A DNA stretch of 64,000 bases from Triangularia verruculosa (Eukaryota > Ascomycota > Sordariomycetes > Sordariales > Podosporaceae). Shown one piece after another: positions 29,664 to 40,284 of this stretch (position 1 is its first letter; every line of letters starts with the position of its first letter). A model generated the notes under the pieces. That model was given only the letters and a program-made list of their open reading frames with translations, was not told the DNA's origin and made no database searches. The stretch lies in NCBI GenBank assembly GCA_033296885.1, contig MU864025.1, positions 1 through 64,000 on the forward strand. Reading direction: 5' to 3'. The position numbers and the translations under genes were made by a program.

Positions 29664-30396
29664 AAGCAAAAACATCCCCGAAGACATCGCCTTCGCCGAG
29701 TCCCGCATCCGCGCGGAAACCATCGCCGCAGAGGACGTGTTGCACGACCTGGGAGCCATCAGCATGATGTCCTCCGACAGCCAAGCCATGGGCCGCTGCG
29801 GGGAAGTCGTCCTGCGCACCTGGCACACCGCGCACAAGAACAAACTCCAACGGGGAACCCTACCGGAAGACGAGGGGACCGGCGCAGACAACTTTCGCGT
29901 GAAACGGTATATCTCTAAATACACGATCAACCCCGCCATCGCACAGGGGTTTTCCCACCTCATCGGTGACATTTCGCTAGGAAAACTAGCGGATTTTGTG
30001 GTGTGGGATCCAGCTTGGTTCGGAACAAAACCGACCATGGTGGTCAAGTCGGGACTCATTGCCATGGCGATGATGGGGGATCCGAACGCGAGTATACCTA
30101 CTATCCAGCCGATTACGTCGAGGTTGATGTTTGCAAAGTACTTGCCGGAGGCGAGCGTGGTGTTTGTGAGTCAAGAGTCAATTGATAATGGGAGGGTGGA
30201 GGGGTATGGGTTGAGGAAGAGGGTATCTGCGGTGAAGAATTGTAGGAATATAGGGAAAAAAGATATGAAGTTTAATGGGGTGATGCCGAGGATGAGGGTT
30301 GATCCGGAGAGGTATGAGGTGGAGGCGGATGGGGTTGTTTGTAGGGCGGAGCCGAGTGAGGTTTTGCCGTTGGGGCAGGGGTATTTTGTTTATTGA
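27678..30396 (+). CDS. ure-1: Urease, single-chain fungal type
   Basis: The CDS is join(27678..27698, 27841..29120, 29184..30396), 837 residues. The 21-nt first exon (MHLVPRE) is required, because the next exon opens with [16 protein letters not shown] and has no start. The order is gamma, beta and alpha urease parts fused as in plants. Nickel ligands and catalytic residues are all present: His406 and His408 (DTHIH), Lys489 for carbamylation (LKLHEDWG), His518, His544, Asp632 (SSDSQAMG), and the flap MVCHHLSK with Cys591 and catalytic His592. The enzyme hydrolyses urea to ammonia and carbamate in the cytosol and needs accessory proteins for nickel loading, none of which is nearby. The skew of the coding strand flips twice: C-rich to about 28200, G-rich to about 28850, C-rich across intron 2, G-rich from 30040. 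The symbol follows the Neurospora name by inference. Confidence 0.97.
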
Positions 30397-31956
30397 GGGG
30401 GGGTGATTGGGGGGGGGGAAAAGCTGGGGTTTGGGAGGGGGGGAGGAGGAAAAAGGGGAGGAGGAATGTTTGGTCAAGTGCTGAAGAGACGAAAGGAAAC
30501 AAAAAATAAAGGGACAGGAAAGCTGATGGGGTTTCTCAACTCTCTTTTTTTGGTCTTTATTTTATGTAACTGTAATTACCGGTAGTTAGGGTGTAGTGCA
30601 GGTTTTCTTTTTCTGTAAGGTAAGGTAGGTAGGTAGTTAGGGAGGTAAGCGCGGATGGCTTGAATGAAATTACTTTTTTTTTCTTTTTAACATCTATCCT
30701 TAGCTGGGAGCGGAGATATTCTGGTGTTTGGTGATTGTACGTACATACCAGTGTTGGTATCTCTTGTAAGGCACATAAGAAACATTGCCGTGGATATACG
30801 ACCGATGGCAATGAGCATGAGATGTGGGTGTGATATGGGTTGTTCTCGGAGTATTTGGCTGTTCTGTGTAAGCAGAAACCAACACAGGACGGGTAGGCTC
30901 GACTGTGTTGCTTATGCCCACTAGGTAGGTAGGGACGTTGTTACTGGGGAGCAATGGTGATTGATCAACGGTTGAATCACCCCCACCCCGATTTCCAGCA
31001 GAACAGCAAGGTCTTGATTTCAGGAGCACTGAGGCTTGCTCACTTATAGGTACGTCCCGCTATAGGTAAGAGTCCAAGTCGGGTAGTCACCTAGCTGGGC
31101 TTGCTCCCGCGTGCTTTGACCTCAGTTCGGCGGCCCCCTTAAGTACTCTAAACACTGGAGCTTAGTGAGCCCAGGGGAGTCAGTGATAGACTGAGAGCAT
31201 TAACAGTTACTCCTGAGATGTCCCAAGATCTCCAAGTAGCGTGGAGGATTCCGTTCCAGAAGCCCCAGTGTATCACGCTATATGAAGCCTCCAAAGACCA
31301 CGAGACTCCAGCAAGACCGGTACAGGTGACACCCCATGGGAGTCAAGTTTGACTTTTTGAAATATTCTCAACTCACTCGCATGACCTCAAGAGAACTCTC
31401 ATCTTTAAACACATATCACTGGTGACGAGCTCAACACAACAGACTTCACATCCCAAACCACCACAATAACGTCTCACAATCACAAACCAGTGTAACAAAC
31501 ACCACAGTATGACTTATTCGAGGTTCAATTCATCGAGCCTGCTTGGTGCCCTATGTTCAAAAGCGGCGACCTCTGTCCTTGACTACATACAATCCGACAA
31601 ATTGTTTGCCATTCCAATTCTTTTTCCTTTCCTCCACTGACCCCTCCCAAAAGCAAAAAAGAACAAAACTGGCCCGCCAATGATTCCCCAGTTCATACCC
31701 ATACACATAATACAAAAACACACAAGACCGGCCCGCTACTTGAACTGTTGCAGCATAAGCGATCAAGAAGATGTGGAAAAAAACAAAACACAATGCCCGC
31801 GTTGTTCATAACCCAACCCGAAAAGGCCGTCCCTAGTTGTAGAAAGAGGCAAACGCTGCAGAGGCGCCAGAGGTATCATATAGATTGGAAAGACCCGGAC
31901 CAGACCCATAGAGAGTGAGAAAGCGCAAAAGAGAAGACGAGAGGAGACGAGCACAA
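30397..31956. other. Convergent intergenic region (1.6 kb)
   Basis: This lies between the 3' ends of urease (+) and the HMG-box gene (-). It starts with a G-rich run (30395-30470), holds several GGTAGGTA motifs (30622-30640, 30923-30931), and contains one small open frame at 31509-31640 (43 codons) after a C/A-rich leader-like stretch (31400-31508). No RNA gene was recognised. Confidence 0.5.
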
Positions 31957-33120
31957 TCAGTTCTTGGTCTTCTTACGAGCAGACTTCTTGGGCTCCTCCA
32001 CAATCTCGGCCGCCTTGGACGTTCTCTTTCTCTTCTTGGCCTCTGGGCTCGCTGGGGTGGCGGCAGGCTCTGGCTTGGGGGGCTCGACGGCGGGTGTGGC
32101 AGCGGTGCTCTTCCGCTTGCGGGTGACAGTCTTCTTGGGAGTCTTGGCCGGCGGCGCAGGCTCCTCTTCAGAGGCCTCGGCAGCCGGAGATTCCACAGCG
32201 GCCGTCTGGTGAAGCTGCTCGGCGATGGCGTCTTGCTCATCGGCAGGGAACTCCTCAGCCTGGTCGATGGGCGAGACGTTGATGTTGTAGAGGTCGGCGT
32301 ACTGACGGGCTTCCTCGTCCGTCATGCCCTTGGCGTCGAGGTTGCCGGCCTTGTAGGAGTGGACACGGGCATTGTAGAGGCGGAGGTTGTACTTGTATGC
32401 CTGGTTCCAACCGGCCTTCTCGCCAGGAGCCATGACGGCCCAGCGACGCTGGCCCTCCTCCTGGACAGCACCCTTGGGAGCTTGCTCACCAAGGTCGCTC
32501 GCAATGATGGGGCGAGCCGTCTGCATATACAGAAAGTAAGGCGTCAAAGGACGCTTAGGAGCGTTGGGATCATGAGTGCGCTTCTTGCGCTCCTTTTTCT
32601 CCTCCACCGCGGGAACGGGAGGAGCAAAAGCATTGGGGATCAAGCCCAGGGCGGCACCGTTGAGGTGGTCCAGAGCCTCCTGTCCATTCTCGAGGCTGGT
32701 ACCCTCGCCAATAAGAAGGTTGGTCTGGCGCAGATAATCCGCGGAGAAACTTCTAATCAAATCCTGGATAGTCTGGAGACGGTTGTAGACCTTTGGGGGG
32801 TGTTAGCAGAACTGTGTGTTGTGTGGCCATGGCTGTGTTGGGGTGCAGCGCCAGAAGCAGGAACAAGTAAACAAATGGGGCGTAGGTGGTAAGAGGAAAA
32901 AGTTGGGGGCTGTGCGTTTGCAGCTTGATGGTCTGCTGCGATGGTGGGGAGGTGTGCTTACAGAGTCTCTGACGCGGATGAATTGCGCGACATCAATAAC
33001 GGGAGGGCCGCCGGGAACCTGGGCGACGGGGAGTTGCTGGACTGGGTTGATGATGACGGGCGCGACAGGCACGGGAGAGGGGGCGACCTCAGTGACCTTG
33101 TTCTTGGGTGGGCGCGGCAT
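31957..33120 (-). CDS. HMG-box DNA-binding protein
   Basis: The CDS is complement(join(31957..32790, 32962..33120)), 330 residues, with the intron between codons. The N-terminal 100 residues are Pro/Val-rich, then a helical segment (VYNRLQTIQDLIRSFSADYL). The single HMG box spans about residues 122-200, starting with KKRTHDPNAPKRPLTPYFLY; NAPKRP and the aromatic residues of the HMG fold are visible. After an acidic stretch, the C-terminus is Lys/Pro/Ala-rich with several bipartite basic clusters (KKRKRTSK, KKSARKKTK), consistent with nuclear localisation and DNA contact. It is probably a chromatin architectural protein of the Nhp6/Nhp10 kind, not a mating-type factor. The exact orthologue is not assigned. 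Confidence 0.88.
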
Positions 33121-35849
33121 TGTAAAAAGAGTTTGCTAAGGCAAAGGTAAATAGTGGGATGGTGGTGGATTGCGCTGTGGTTCTGGGAGGCGAAGCGCTG
33201 GGGATTGGGTGGCTGCTGGAAAATGAAGGGAGAGATCAAGAGGAAATTTTCGGGGCGGAGGTTTGGGGGGAGTGGCGGGGTCCCCAAAATATACGCGGTC
33301 CGCTGGGGGGAAGAGCCAGCGCTGATTTACCTGCTGAAATCTGGCGGGTCGTGAAAAAATTGTGCGCTGCCATGGGCGGGGGTGCTGCCCGATTTTGGGC
33401 GAAATCAGTCAACCACCCCGCTCCGCCCCGGGGCAGCCTCTCAGTGCCTGCAAGGCTCCCGCCTCCCAAGGAATGACACGCCTGTTCAACGCGCTCTCTA
33501 CTAATTAATGCATCTCTACCGCCCACTACAAAATACGGAGGCAAATCCTCAACCTCTAGGTTGCAGCCTTTCTGCACTTTCTCTTTCCAAGCCCAGTGCT
33601 CCGCAGTCGCACCTGCCCAGCCAGCAGCAGGCGGGAGCCTTGTGCACAGCGAACCTGGGCGATTTGGTGCAACAGCACGTTACCTAACCCGACGCGCCAA
33701 CAAAAACCTCCACCCCACTGGGCCTGCAGTCAACCTCTCCACAACACTTCTCTGTCGCTGTCACTGATTTCGGACCGCTGCTGTTCTTCTCTATGATGGT
33801 GGACGTCTAAATCTCGAAATATTCATTTCAGGTCGTGGTGGTGTGCCAATGATCATGGCTCCTATCGACAAGGCTGCTTTTCGCAAATCGGTTCGCGATG
33901 TTTGCAGGCTCGGTGCACCGCTGTAGGGGTCCAGCGAAGCGCCGGGAGGCTGGGTCGCTGTTCTCAAGCTACGCGATGCAGCTATCTCGAAGGCCTTTCA
34001 GGTACTTCGGGGCGCTCTTCCAGCGTTTGGCGGAAGATCGAGTGGTCTTACGCGACGTCTTCCACTGTCCAATGGGGGCCCGTTGTTGTCTTTTGAGACA
34101 CCGCAGCGCTGTCCTCCCGTCCCCTCCCAAAGAAAATGACAGGGGTCTTCGTCAGCAGTGTCCAAGCCCAGCGACGGGGGTATTTTTTTCCTTTGCTGAT
34201 TTGAAGCTGCTGTGGAGCGCCCACAATCACTCCCCCGAGTCTCTCTGCTTTTCCTCTGCCCAGGCCCAAGCTTCTCTTCAGTTCTTCTCACAGCCTGTTG
34301 CTCCCCCCTCATGTCCAGCGTCGCGACGACGTGTTAGTTTCCCTTGGGTGGACTGGAAATCCCCAAATTTGCACTGCAACAGTGGACAACAGAGCATACG
34401 CAGTAAAGTCTCCAAGAAGAGCACATAGCTTCTGCACTGTCTTTGGTCTTAATTCGAGCCCATAGCTTCCCACACTCTGTTTGCTACCTTCTGGCCAGCA
34501 GATGAGCACCTCAGCTGTGCTAGACTCTTCATGGTTCATCTTGAAGCACTTATGCAATTTATGCAAATAATGTTCATTTTCTTGACTACTCGAGAACACA
34601 GACTCTTTCCAAGTTACTTGAAAGTCCGTTGCCCAAGAGCAAACTGAACCTGATACCATCTTTTCTATGTTGTTACGGTCGCATTGTTCTACTATTCTAC
34701 CCTCTGTTCATAACATCAACCCCCGAGTCTGTTGTGATAGTTGAGGCGATGGAATAAAACGCGGGGTCACGGCCCCCCAACCCAAGCCATCTTCATTGCT
34801 GCCACACCTGGCTGGCGGTGTGCTCGTCACATTCAGACCTTGTAGCGCTAATCGGAACCTACAACTGCGACTGAGATATCGCGCCTTTCTGCTTCTGAAC
34901 TTCGCTCTCCAAGTCTAGATCTTTTGATCTTTCATAGCGGCAACGCTGAGACGGGCATAGGCGGCGCGGGCGGTCGGATGGGCAGCCCCGCCTGAGCTTC
35001 CGCCGTTTTCTCGTCACCTCAACATCCACAACAGCAATAGCAACGCGCCAGCCACCCCGCGCGTTTGCTTCTGAAGAAGACCGGCGTTTTGATTTTCTTG
35101 AAGAGACGACAGAAAAGATGTGAAGCAGTTGTGCCCCACAAGTCCCGGGCCCAAATGCACCAGTGCCGTGCCGTGTTTCTACCACAAGTGCTGGCTTGGC
35201 CTCGGTTGGGCTCTCAGGCTGGGGGTACGAGGGTACCTCTGATGACGATGACGCGCTACCTACCGTGAGCTATCGACCCCACCCACCCTCTGAGCTCAAC
35301 CCCGCTCCGCCGAACAACCCCCTCCTCTGCCAGGCCTCCTTCTCCTCTCTGTGCCCCGCGAACAACGCAAGCTGAATGGTTGGCTTGGCGGTGTTTCTGA
35401 TTGCCTGAAACTCGTTTTTTTTCCTTGTGATGGCATGGAAGATGCCATGGTGAGCCGCCCAAGCATTCAAGCAGCTCCGCAGATGAAGCTCCTGATTTGT
35501 TTCTAGTTGATAATGGAGGGTAATTCCCAGGCTATTTAGGGAATTGGAATCCCCTCTTGCTCCCCTCACCGTGCTGACCCTCTCTTGTTTCTGCCACGAA
35601 CATATCCTCAAGCCGACCTCTTCCATCTGATATCGAACCCACCGAGCTGCTTGAGCTCACACCTCCTGTTCCTGACATCGGGCCATTGACTAGCAGCCAA
35701 ACAGGGGCCCTTTTCCTGTCCTGTCCTGCCCTGCCCCGCACTTCCCTCTTCTTTTCCCATTGATACCCTACCTATCTCATACACCCAACTGCCGGTGACT
35801 TTGCGTTTTCAAACTACAACAACCATAGCGATAGCAATCATATTCAGCC
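33121..35849. other. Long divergent intergenic region (2.7 kb)
   Basis: This lies between the HMG-box gene (-) and HET-C (+). No HET-domain, NLR or other recognisable gene is present. One coding-like stretch at 33849-34140 (plus strand) is broken by a TAG (33924-33926). A 176-codon frame at 33898-34428 in another phase has no protein-like character. Confidence 0.5.
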
Positions 35850-38438
35850 ATGGCTTTCTCTAGGGAGTACCCGACCATCTTGCTCGGGATCATTCTCCTC
35901 TTTTGGTTTGTGAAGCCAACACTCGCCTTTGGTGCTGGTAACATTGCCGGCATCTCTAGCATCGAGGGCCAGAACTGTAGGTTTCTTTCTCTCCCAACGT
36001 CTGCTGCCCAGCTGATTCGAACCCTCGGAAAACAGGGCGCCATGGTGACATCGAAGATGCCCTCCTGAGGGTCATGATGGCCCGCGTTGCCGGCGGTAAG
36101 AGGTTCGACAAGCTCATGATCTCCCGCGTCTACTTTGGAAACTGGCTTCGCGACTACTCCCAGGCTATCGACGTGGGAACCGTCAAGTCCGTCTCCGCCG
36201 AGGCCATCAGACTCCTCCTTTGCGTTCTCGGATTTATCACCTTCGGTTACGGAAGCAAGGAGTTCGAAATCACCGCCGAGCGCCTGGGCTGCTACCGCCC
36301 CGAGGACCACATCGACAACCCCAAGGACTATGCCGATAACGAGGATGCCCGCCAGTATCACCGTGCTCTCCGCGGGCCTGTTGACGAGTCGGTCGAGCTG
36401 GCTATTGACCCCGAGACTGGCATGAAGAACTACATTGCCAATGAGAGCATCGGGATCGTGACCTCGGCTGCTCACTGCCGAAAGCTGTTTACGGATGCTA
36501 TTCACCTCGGCCGTCGCTATGGCCGGAGCCGCAACAGTGATGAGCTGTATGAGTGCTTGAGACTTATCGGTACTGGTCTGCACTGTCTCGAGGGTATGTT
36601 CTCTGGCACATCATCCGCTTCTCCTACAGTTCTAACGCCGTCCAGATTACTTCGCCCACTCCAACTACGTCGAACTCGCCCTCATCGAACTGGGCGAAAG
36701 AGACGTCTTCCCCCACGTCGGCCGCAACACCAAGATCTACCTCGAGGGCGCCAACGAAGAGGTCTACCCCATCATCACCGGCACCTTTGGCGGCGTCGAC
36801 TTCCTCCACTCCGTCACGGGCGAAGTCTCGGACAAGCTCATCCAGTCCGAGATCCAAGACCTCGAAAACGCGCTCGAGCAGTCCAAGAACAACGACACGT
36901 CGTTCCTCCGTGAGCTCCTCGATAAGATCCCCGACGGCCTCATCGGCGGCGACAAGAAGAACAAGGTCGACGAGATCCAGGAGAACGCCACCGCGGCCCA
37001 GATGGAGCAGACCTCCATCTCCCCCAAGGAGACCGAGGAGTTCACCCGTCAGGTCCAGGACATCTTTAGGCAAATCATGCCCGCGATTGAATTCCACGAC
37101 GACATCCTCAAGTCCATCTCCGAGGCCGTCGCTAGAATCCCCGTCCTCCCCAAGATCATCGAGCAGCTCGAGGAGCAACTGTCTATGTTTGTCTTCCAGA
37201 TCATCGCCCCGTTCGTCATCCCCGTCATCGAACAAATCAAAAACGAGCTCGCCACCGGCGCCACTGAGATTATCGACTCCAGCAAGAGCCAGCAGCACAT
37301 TATCTTTGAAGACGACGACGCCACCGACCCGACGCATTCCATGCTCTCAAAGGACCACTTCACCAACATCCTCAACGAAGTCGGCGGTCGGGCCGCCTCC
37401 AAGGTGGTTGCATGGTCCGTCCCGCAGCTCATGGACGCCATCGACGACGACTCGATCGACATCGACCGGACCCTCAACAAGATCATCTACGGCGTCCTGC
37501 ACCACCCCGCCCAACGCCGTATGGGTCCGGACGGCGCCAGCGAGGGCCGCCAGCTCATCTTCGGCATTGTGGAGGAGTGGTGGAGGGACATGGGCTCCCG
37601 TCAGCAGGACGACTACCGCCGTAAGCTGTCCAGGGAGGGCGTGGAGAATGGCGAGAACCACAAGGAAGGGCAGAAGGATTGCGGGCATGGGTGTGGTGGG
37701 GGAGGGCTGAAGGTGAAGAAGAATTATGCCAACACTGCGCCGGAGACGATGGAGGATCGGATTGCGCAGGCGGCGGCGGGGCATATTGTGGCGGGGGTGA
37801 AGGAGAGCTTTAAGCAGGCTGCGGAGAATGCTGGGAGTGGGGAAAGCTCGGGGGGGTTGGGTGGGTTTTTGAGCAGTGTGGCGGGTAATATTTTCAACTC
37901 TGCTCAGAGGGAGAGGGAGAGGAGGAATGAGAGCCAGCAGGAGGAGACGCCTAGTTATGGAGGTGGCGGTGGGTATGGGAGACAGGAGGAGGAGAGTTCG
38001 GGTGGGTATGGGGGTGGGTATAGACGTCAGGAGGAGGAGGAGAGACCTAGCTATGGAGGGGGCGGTGGTGGGTATGGTGAGGCTGCTAGCTACGGTGGTG
38101 GTTATGGCCGCCGCGAAGAGAAAAGCTCGGGCGGCTATGGCGGCGGTTATGGCCGTCGTGAGGAGGAGAGCTCTGGTTACGGCGGTGGTTACGGCCGTCG
38201 CGAAGAGGAAAGCTCTGGTTATGGTGGCGGCTATGGTCGCCGCGAAGAGGAAAGCTCTGGCTATGGTCGCCGCGAGGAGGAGAGTTCTGGACATGGCGGT
38301 GGCTACGGCCGCCGTGATGAGGGCGAGGGCGAGGCGGCTAGCTATGGCCGCGGTGACTATGGTGGTTACAGCGAGTCCCGCGGTTACGGTCGTCGGAATG
38401 ATGACGAAGAGGAGGAGGAGGGACGTCGCCGCTGGTAG
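35850..38438 (+). CDS. het-c: HET-C heterokaryon-incompatibility-type protein
   Basis: The CDS is join(35850..35976, 36036..36593, 36646..38438), 825 residues. All three exons join in phase (Trp and Asp codons are split). The N-terminal signal peptide MAFSREYPTILLGIILLFWF is followed by the conserved HET-C core: FGAGNIAGISSIEGQNWRHG, FDKLMISRVYFGNWLRDYSQ, HCLEDYFAHSNYVEL. A helical middle follows (about 300-560). From about residue 700 the protein is Gly/Tyr/Arg/Glu repeats of the form SSGYGGGYGRREEE, about ten imperfect copies, ending acidic then RRRW. In Neurospora the orthologue controls nonself recognition after fusion, with specificity in an indel-rich segment near residue 200. Elsewhere it can be an ordinary plasma-membrane or secretory protein. 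No partner HET-domain gene is adjacent here. Confidence 0.94.
37960..38405 (+). repeat. Gly/Tyr/Arg/Glu codon repeats inside het-c
   Basis: Imperfect repeats of roughly 36-42 bases encode SSGYGGGYGRREEE-like units. Neighbouring copies at 38145-38290 are the most alike. Length change by slippage would keep the frame. Confidence 0.85.
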
Positions 38439-38986
38439 GATCTGGGCGATTTATCTTGAATTCTCTCCCGCTCTCCCTGAGTGGTTTTAGCTCTCGGGAT
38501 AGGGCTGATGAATTGACTACCTAGCTTATCTAGATGAATACAACAAGGATGATGATAACCACGACTTTTGCTGTGTTTGCGGATTGGGAGTGAGTGAGTA
38601 GTCGTTGAATTCTTGTCAACTAAGCTGGCTAAAAAAGTTAAGACTATGCACAAGACGATACATGAAGAGTGAGGACCTTTCAGTAGATTTTGCAATCTAT
38701 TTCATGTCAGTTACTTCACCGAAGACCTAGCAGGAGCGAAACTTGTGGATAACCATCTTTATCTCCATACACCTGAACATATATTGCCTGTTCTGTCAAC
38801 ATACATACTACCTTACCAGACCATATCGCCCACATATGCGATAGTAAACTAGCTCAATCGTTCTCGAAATCCTACACCGAAAAGATCATGTTCTCTATTG
38901 CAACCACGCCAGGCCCTCTGATCGCAAACGGGGGGGGAGGGGGGGTGATCGGTCGTCATCATACCTACTACCTAGCGGTTTGGGAT

Positions 38987-39373
38987 GCGGGGGAATACCT
39001 AGGCAGGTATGGCATGGAAGGGCCAAAGCTTGCAGCGGTTAATATACCTCTCCCGTTTTCCTGGGGAAGAACTCCGAGCCTACGCCGATCATATATCTCT
39101 CACAGTGAGGGGGCAAACAAAACGGAGAAGGAATCAACATTTCCAGAAAGGCGGGAGTATGTAAGTGACATGTCATGCTCATATACCCTTGCAGCTTTCC
39201 CATGTTGAATGTACTATATCTCGGAGATGGTTGCCGTGCCCTGCCCACTGCTGGGATCCCCGGGACAAGTAAGCACGCAATCTGGGTGGACGGGTATTTC
39301 TTGGACGCTGATTGTTTTTCACCTCGCGGTTCCTGAAGTATGAAAGTGTGGAATAGATTGAATCTCTGTGGGG
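38987..39373. promoter_or_regulatory. Three SYGGRG-type CreA/CRE-1 candidate sites
   Basis: GCGGGG at 38987-38992, CTGGGG at 39061-39066 and GTGGGG at 39368-39373 fit the carbon-repressor consensus upstream of a cellulase. The motif is short and common, so the sites are suggestive only. Confidence 0.4.
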
Positions 39374-39427
39374 AAATACAACGAGGGAAGGTCGATCTTG
39401 TTTGCCACCCCTGATATTCTGGTCAGG

Positions 39428-39434
39428 TATATAA
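39428..39434 (+). promoter_or_regulatory. TATA box of the GH45 gene
   Basis: TATATAA lies 113 bases before the ATG at 39541 and is followed by a T-rich then C/A-rich leader, as in strongly inducible fungal genes. Confidence 0.65.
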
Positions 39435-39540
39435 GCTCCCTGGTTTTCCCTCGGATGTTGTTGTAAATTGTTGGTTGTCTGTCACCATTTTAGTTTGTTT
39501 ACTTCCCACCAACCCCTAACCCCTATTCTGTTACCTCAAC

Positions 39541-40284
39541 ATGCACCTCCCCCTCACCATCCTAACCCTCATCGGCCTCGCCTCGGCCCAGGGATCCCAA
39601 GGCACCGGAAAAACAACCCGCTACTGGGACTGCTGCAAACCCTCCTGCGCCTGGCCCGGAAAATCCACCGCCTCCACTCCCGTCCTCACCTGCGACCGCA
39701 ACGACAACCCGCTCAACGACCGCGGCTCCACCCGCTCCGGCTGCGACTCCGGCGGCTCCGCCTTCATGTGCAGCAACCAATCCCCCTGGGCCGTCAACGA
39801 GACGGTCGCCTACGGCTGGGCAGCGGTCAACATCGCCGGCAGCAACGAGGCGAGCTGGTGCTGCTCCTGCTACGAGCTCACCTTCACCTCCGGCCCTGTG
39901 TCTGGCAAGAAAATGATCGTGCAAGCGACCAACACCGGGGGGGATCTGGGCAACAACCACTTTGACATCGCCATGCCCGGGGGAGGGGTGGGGATTTTTA
40001 ATGCTTGCACGCAGCAGTACGGGGCGCCGCCGGATGGATGGGGGGAGAGGTACGGTGGGGTGGGGAGTAAGGATGCGTGTGCGAGTTTCCCCGAGAAGTT
40101 GAAGGCGGGGTGCAATTGGAGGTTTGACTGGTTTATGGGGGCGGATAATCCGAATGTGAGCTTTAGACAGGTGGCGTGTCCGGCGGCGATTACGGCGAAG
40201 ACTCAGTGTGTGAGGCAGAGGGATGTTATTGACCAGACGCCAACCGGGCCGAGTACGGTTCCTACTTGGACTCCGAGTCCGTAG
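39541..40284 (+). CDS. Secreted endoglucanase, glycoside hydrolase family 45
   Basis: Single exon, 247 residues. The signal peptide is residues 1-16 (cleavage after ASA). The family signature [14 protein letters not shown] begins near residue 25, with catalytic base Asp30. The general acid Asp142 is in [11 protein letters not shown]. The catalytic domain is Cys-rich, as GH45 requires for its disulfides. It hydrolyses beta-1,4-glucan by inversion, outside the cell. The C-terminus is a short Thr/Pro/Ser linker-like end with no cellulose-binding module. The linker stops at a TAG, and the next 22 codons do not encode a CBM1. Upstream SYGGRG sites suit carbon catabolite repression. Codon use changes from C-ending to G-ending at about 39930. 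Confidence 0.95.
   Translation: MHLPLTILTLIGLASAQGSQGTGKTTRYWDCCKPSCAWPGKSTASTPVLTCDRNDNPLNDRGSTRSGCDSGGSAFMCSNQSPWAVNETVAYGWAAVNIAGSNEASWCCSCYELTFTSGPVSGKKMIVQATNTGGDLGNNHFDIAMPGGGVGIFNACTQQYGAPPDGWGERYGGVGSKDACASFPEKLKAGCNWRFDWFMGADNPNVSFRQVACPAAITAKTQCVRQRDVIDQTPTGPSTVPTWTPSP

Larger units (their letters stand above)
38439..39540. other. Intergenic, promoter of the GH45 gene
   Basis: Both neighbours run on the plus strand. The region holds the het-c 3' flank and the GH45 promoter, with the TATA and SYGGRG sites listed separately. A run of 14 G broken by one A lies at 38930-38945. Confidence 0.6.

Noticed and set aside
31020..31340. Possible structured RNA or thiamine riboswitch (CTGAGA-like pieces)
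   Set aside because: The second conserved element and pairing stems are missing, and no thiamine gene is nearby.
31915..32892. 325-codon plus-strand frame
   Set aside because: Antisense to the HMG-box protein and crosses its intron, with no conserved content.
33898..34428. 176-codon plus-strand frame in the HMG/HET-C gap
   Set aside because: Its composition is not protein-like (scattered Cys, Ser, Arg and Pro without helical pattern), and it has no splice partners.
36553..37710. 385-codon plus-strand frame rich in Ser/Arg/Pro/Thr
   Set aside because: A different reading frame of the HET-C coding exon, produced by its C-rich codons. The true frame has the conserved HET-C residues and in-phase introns.
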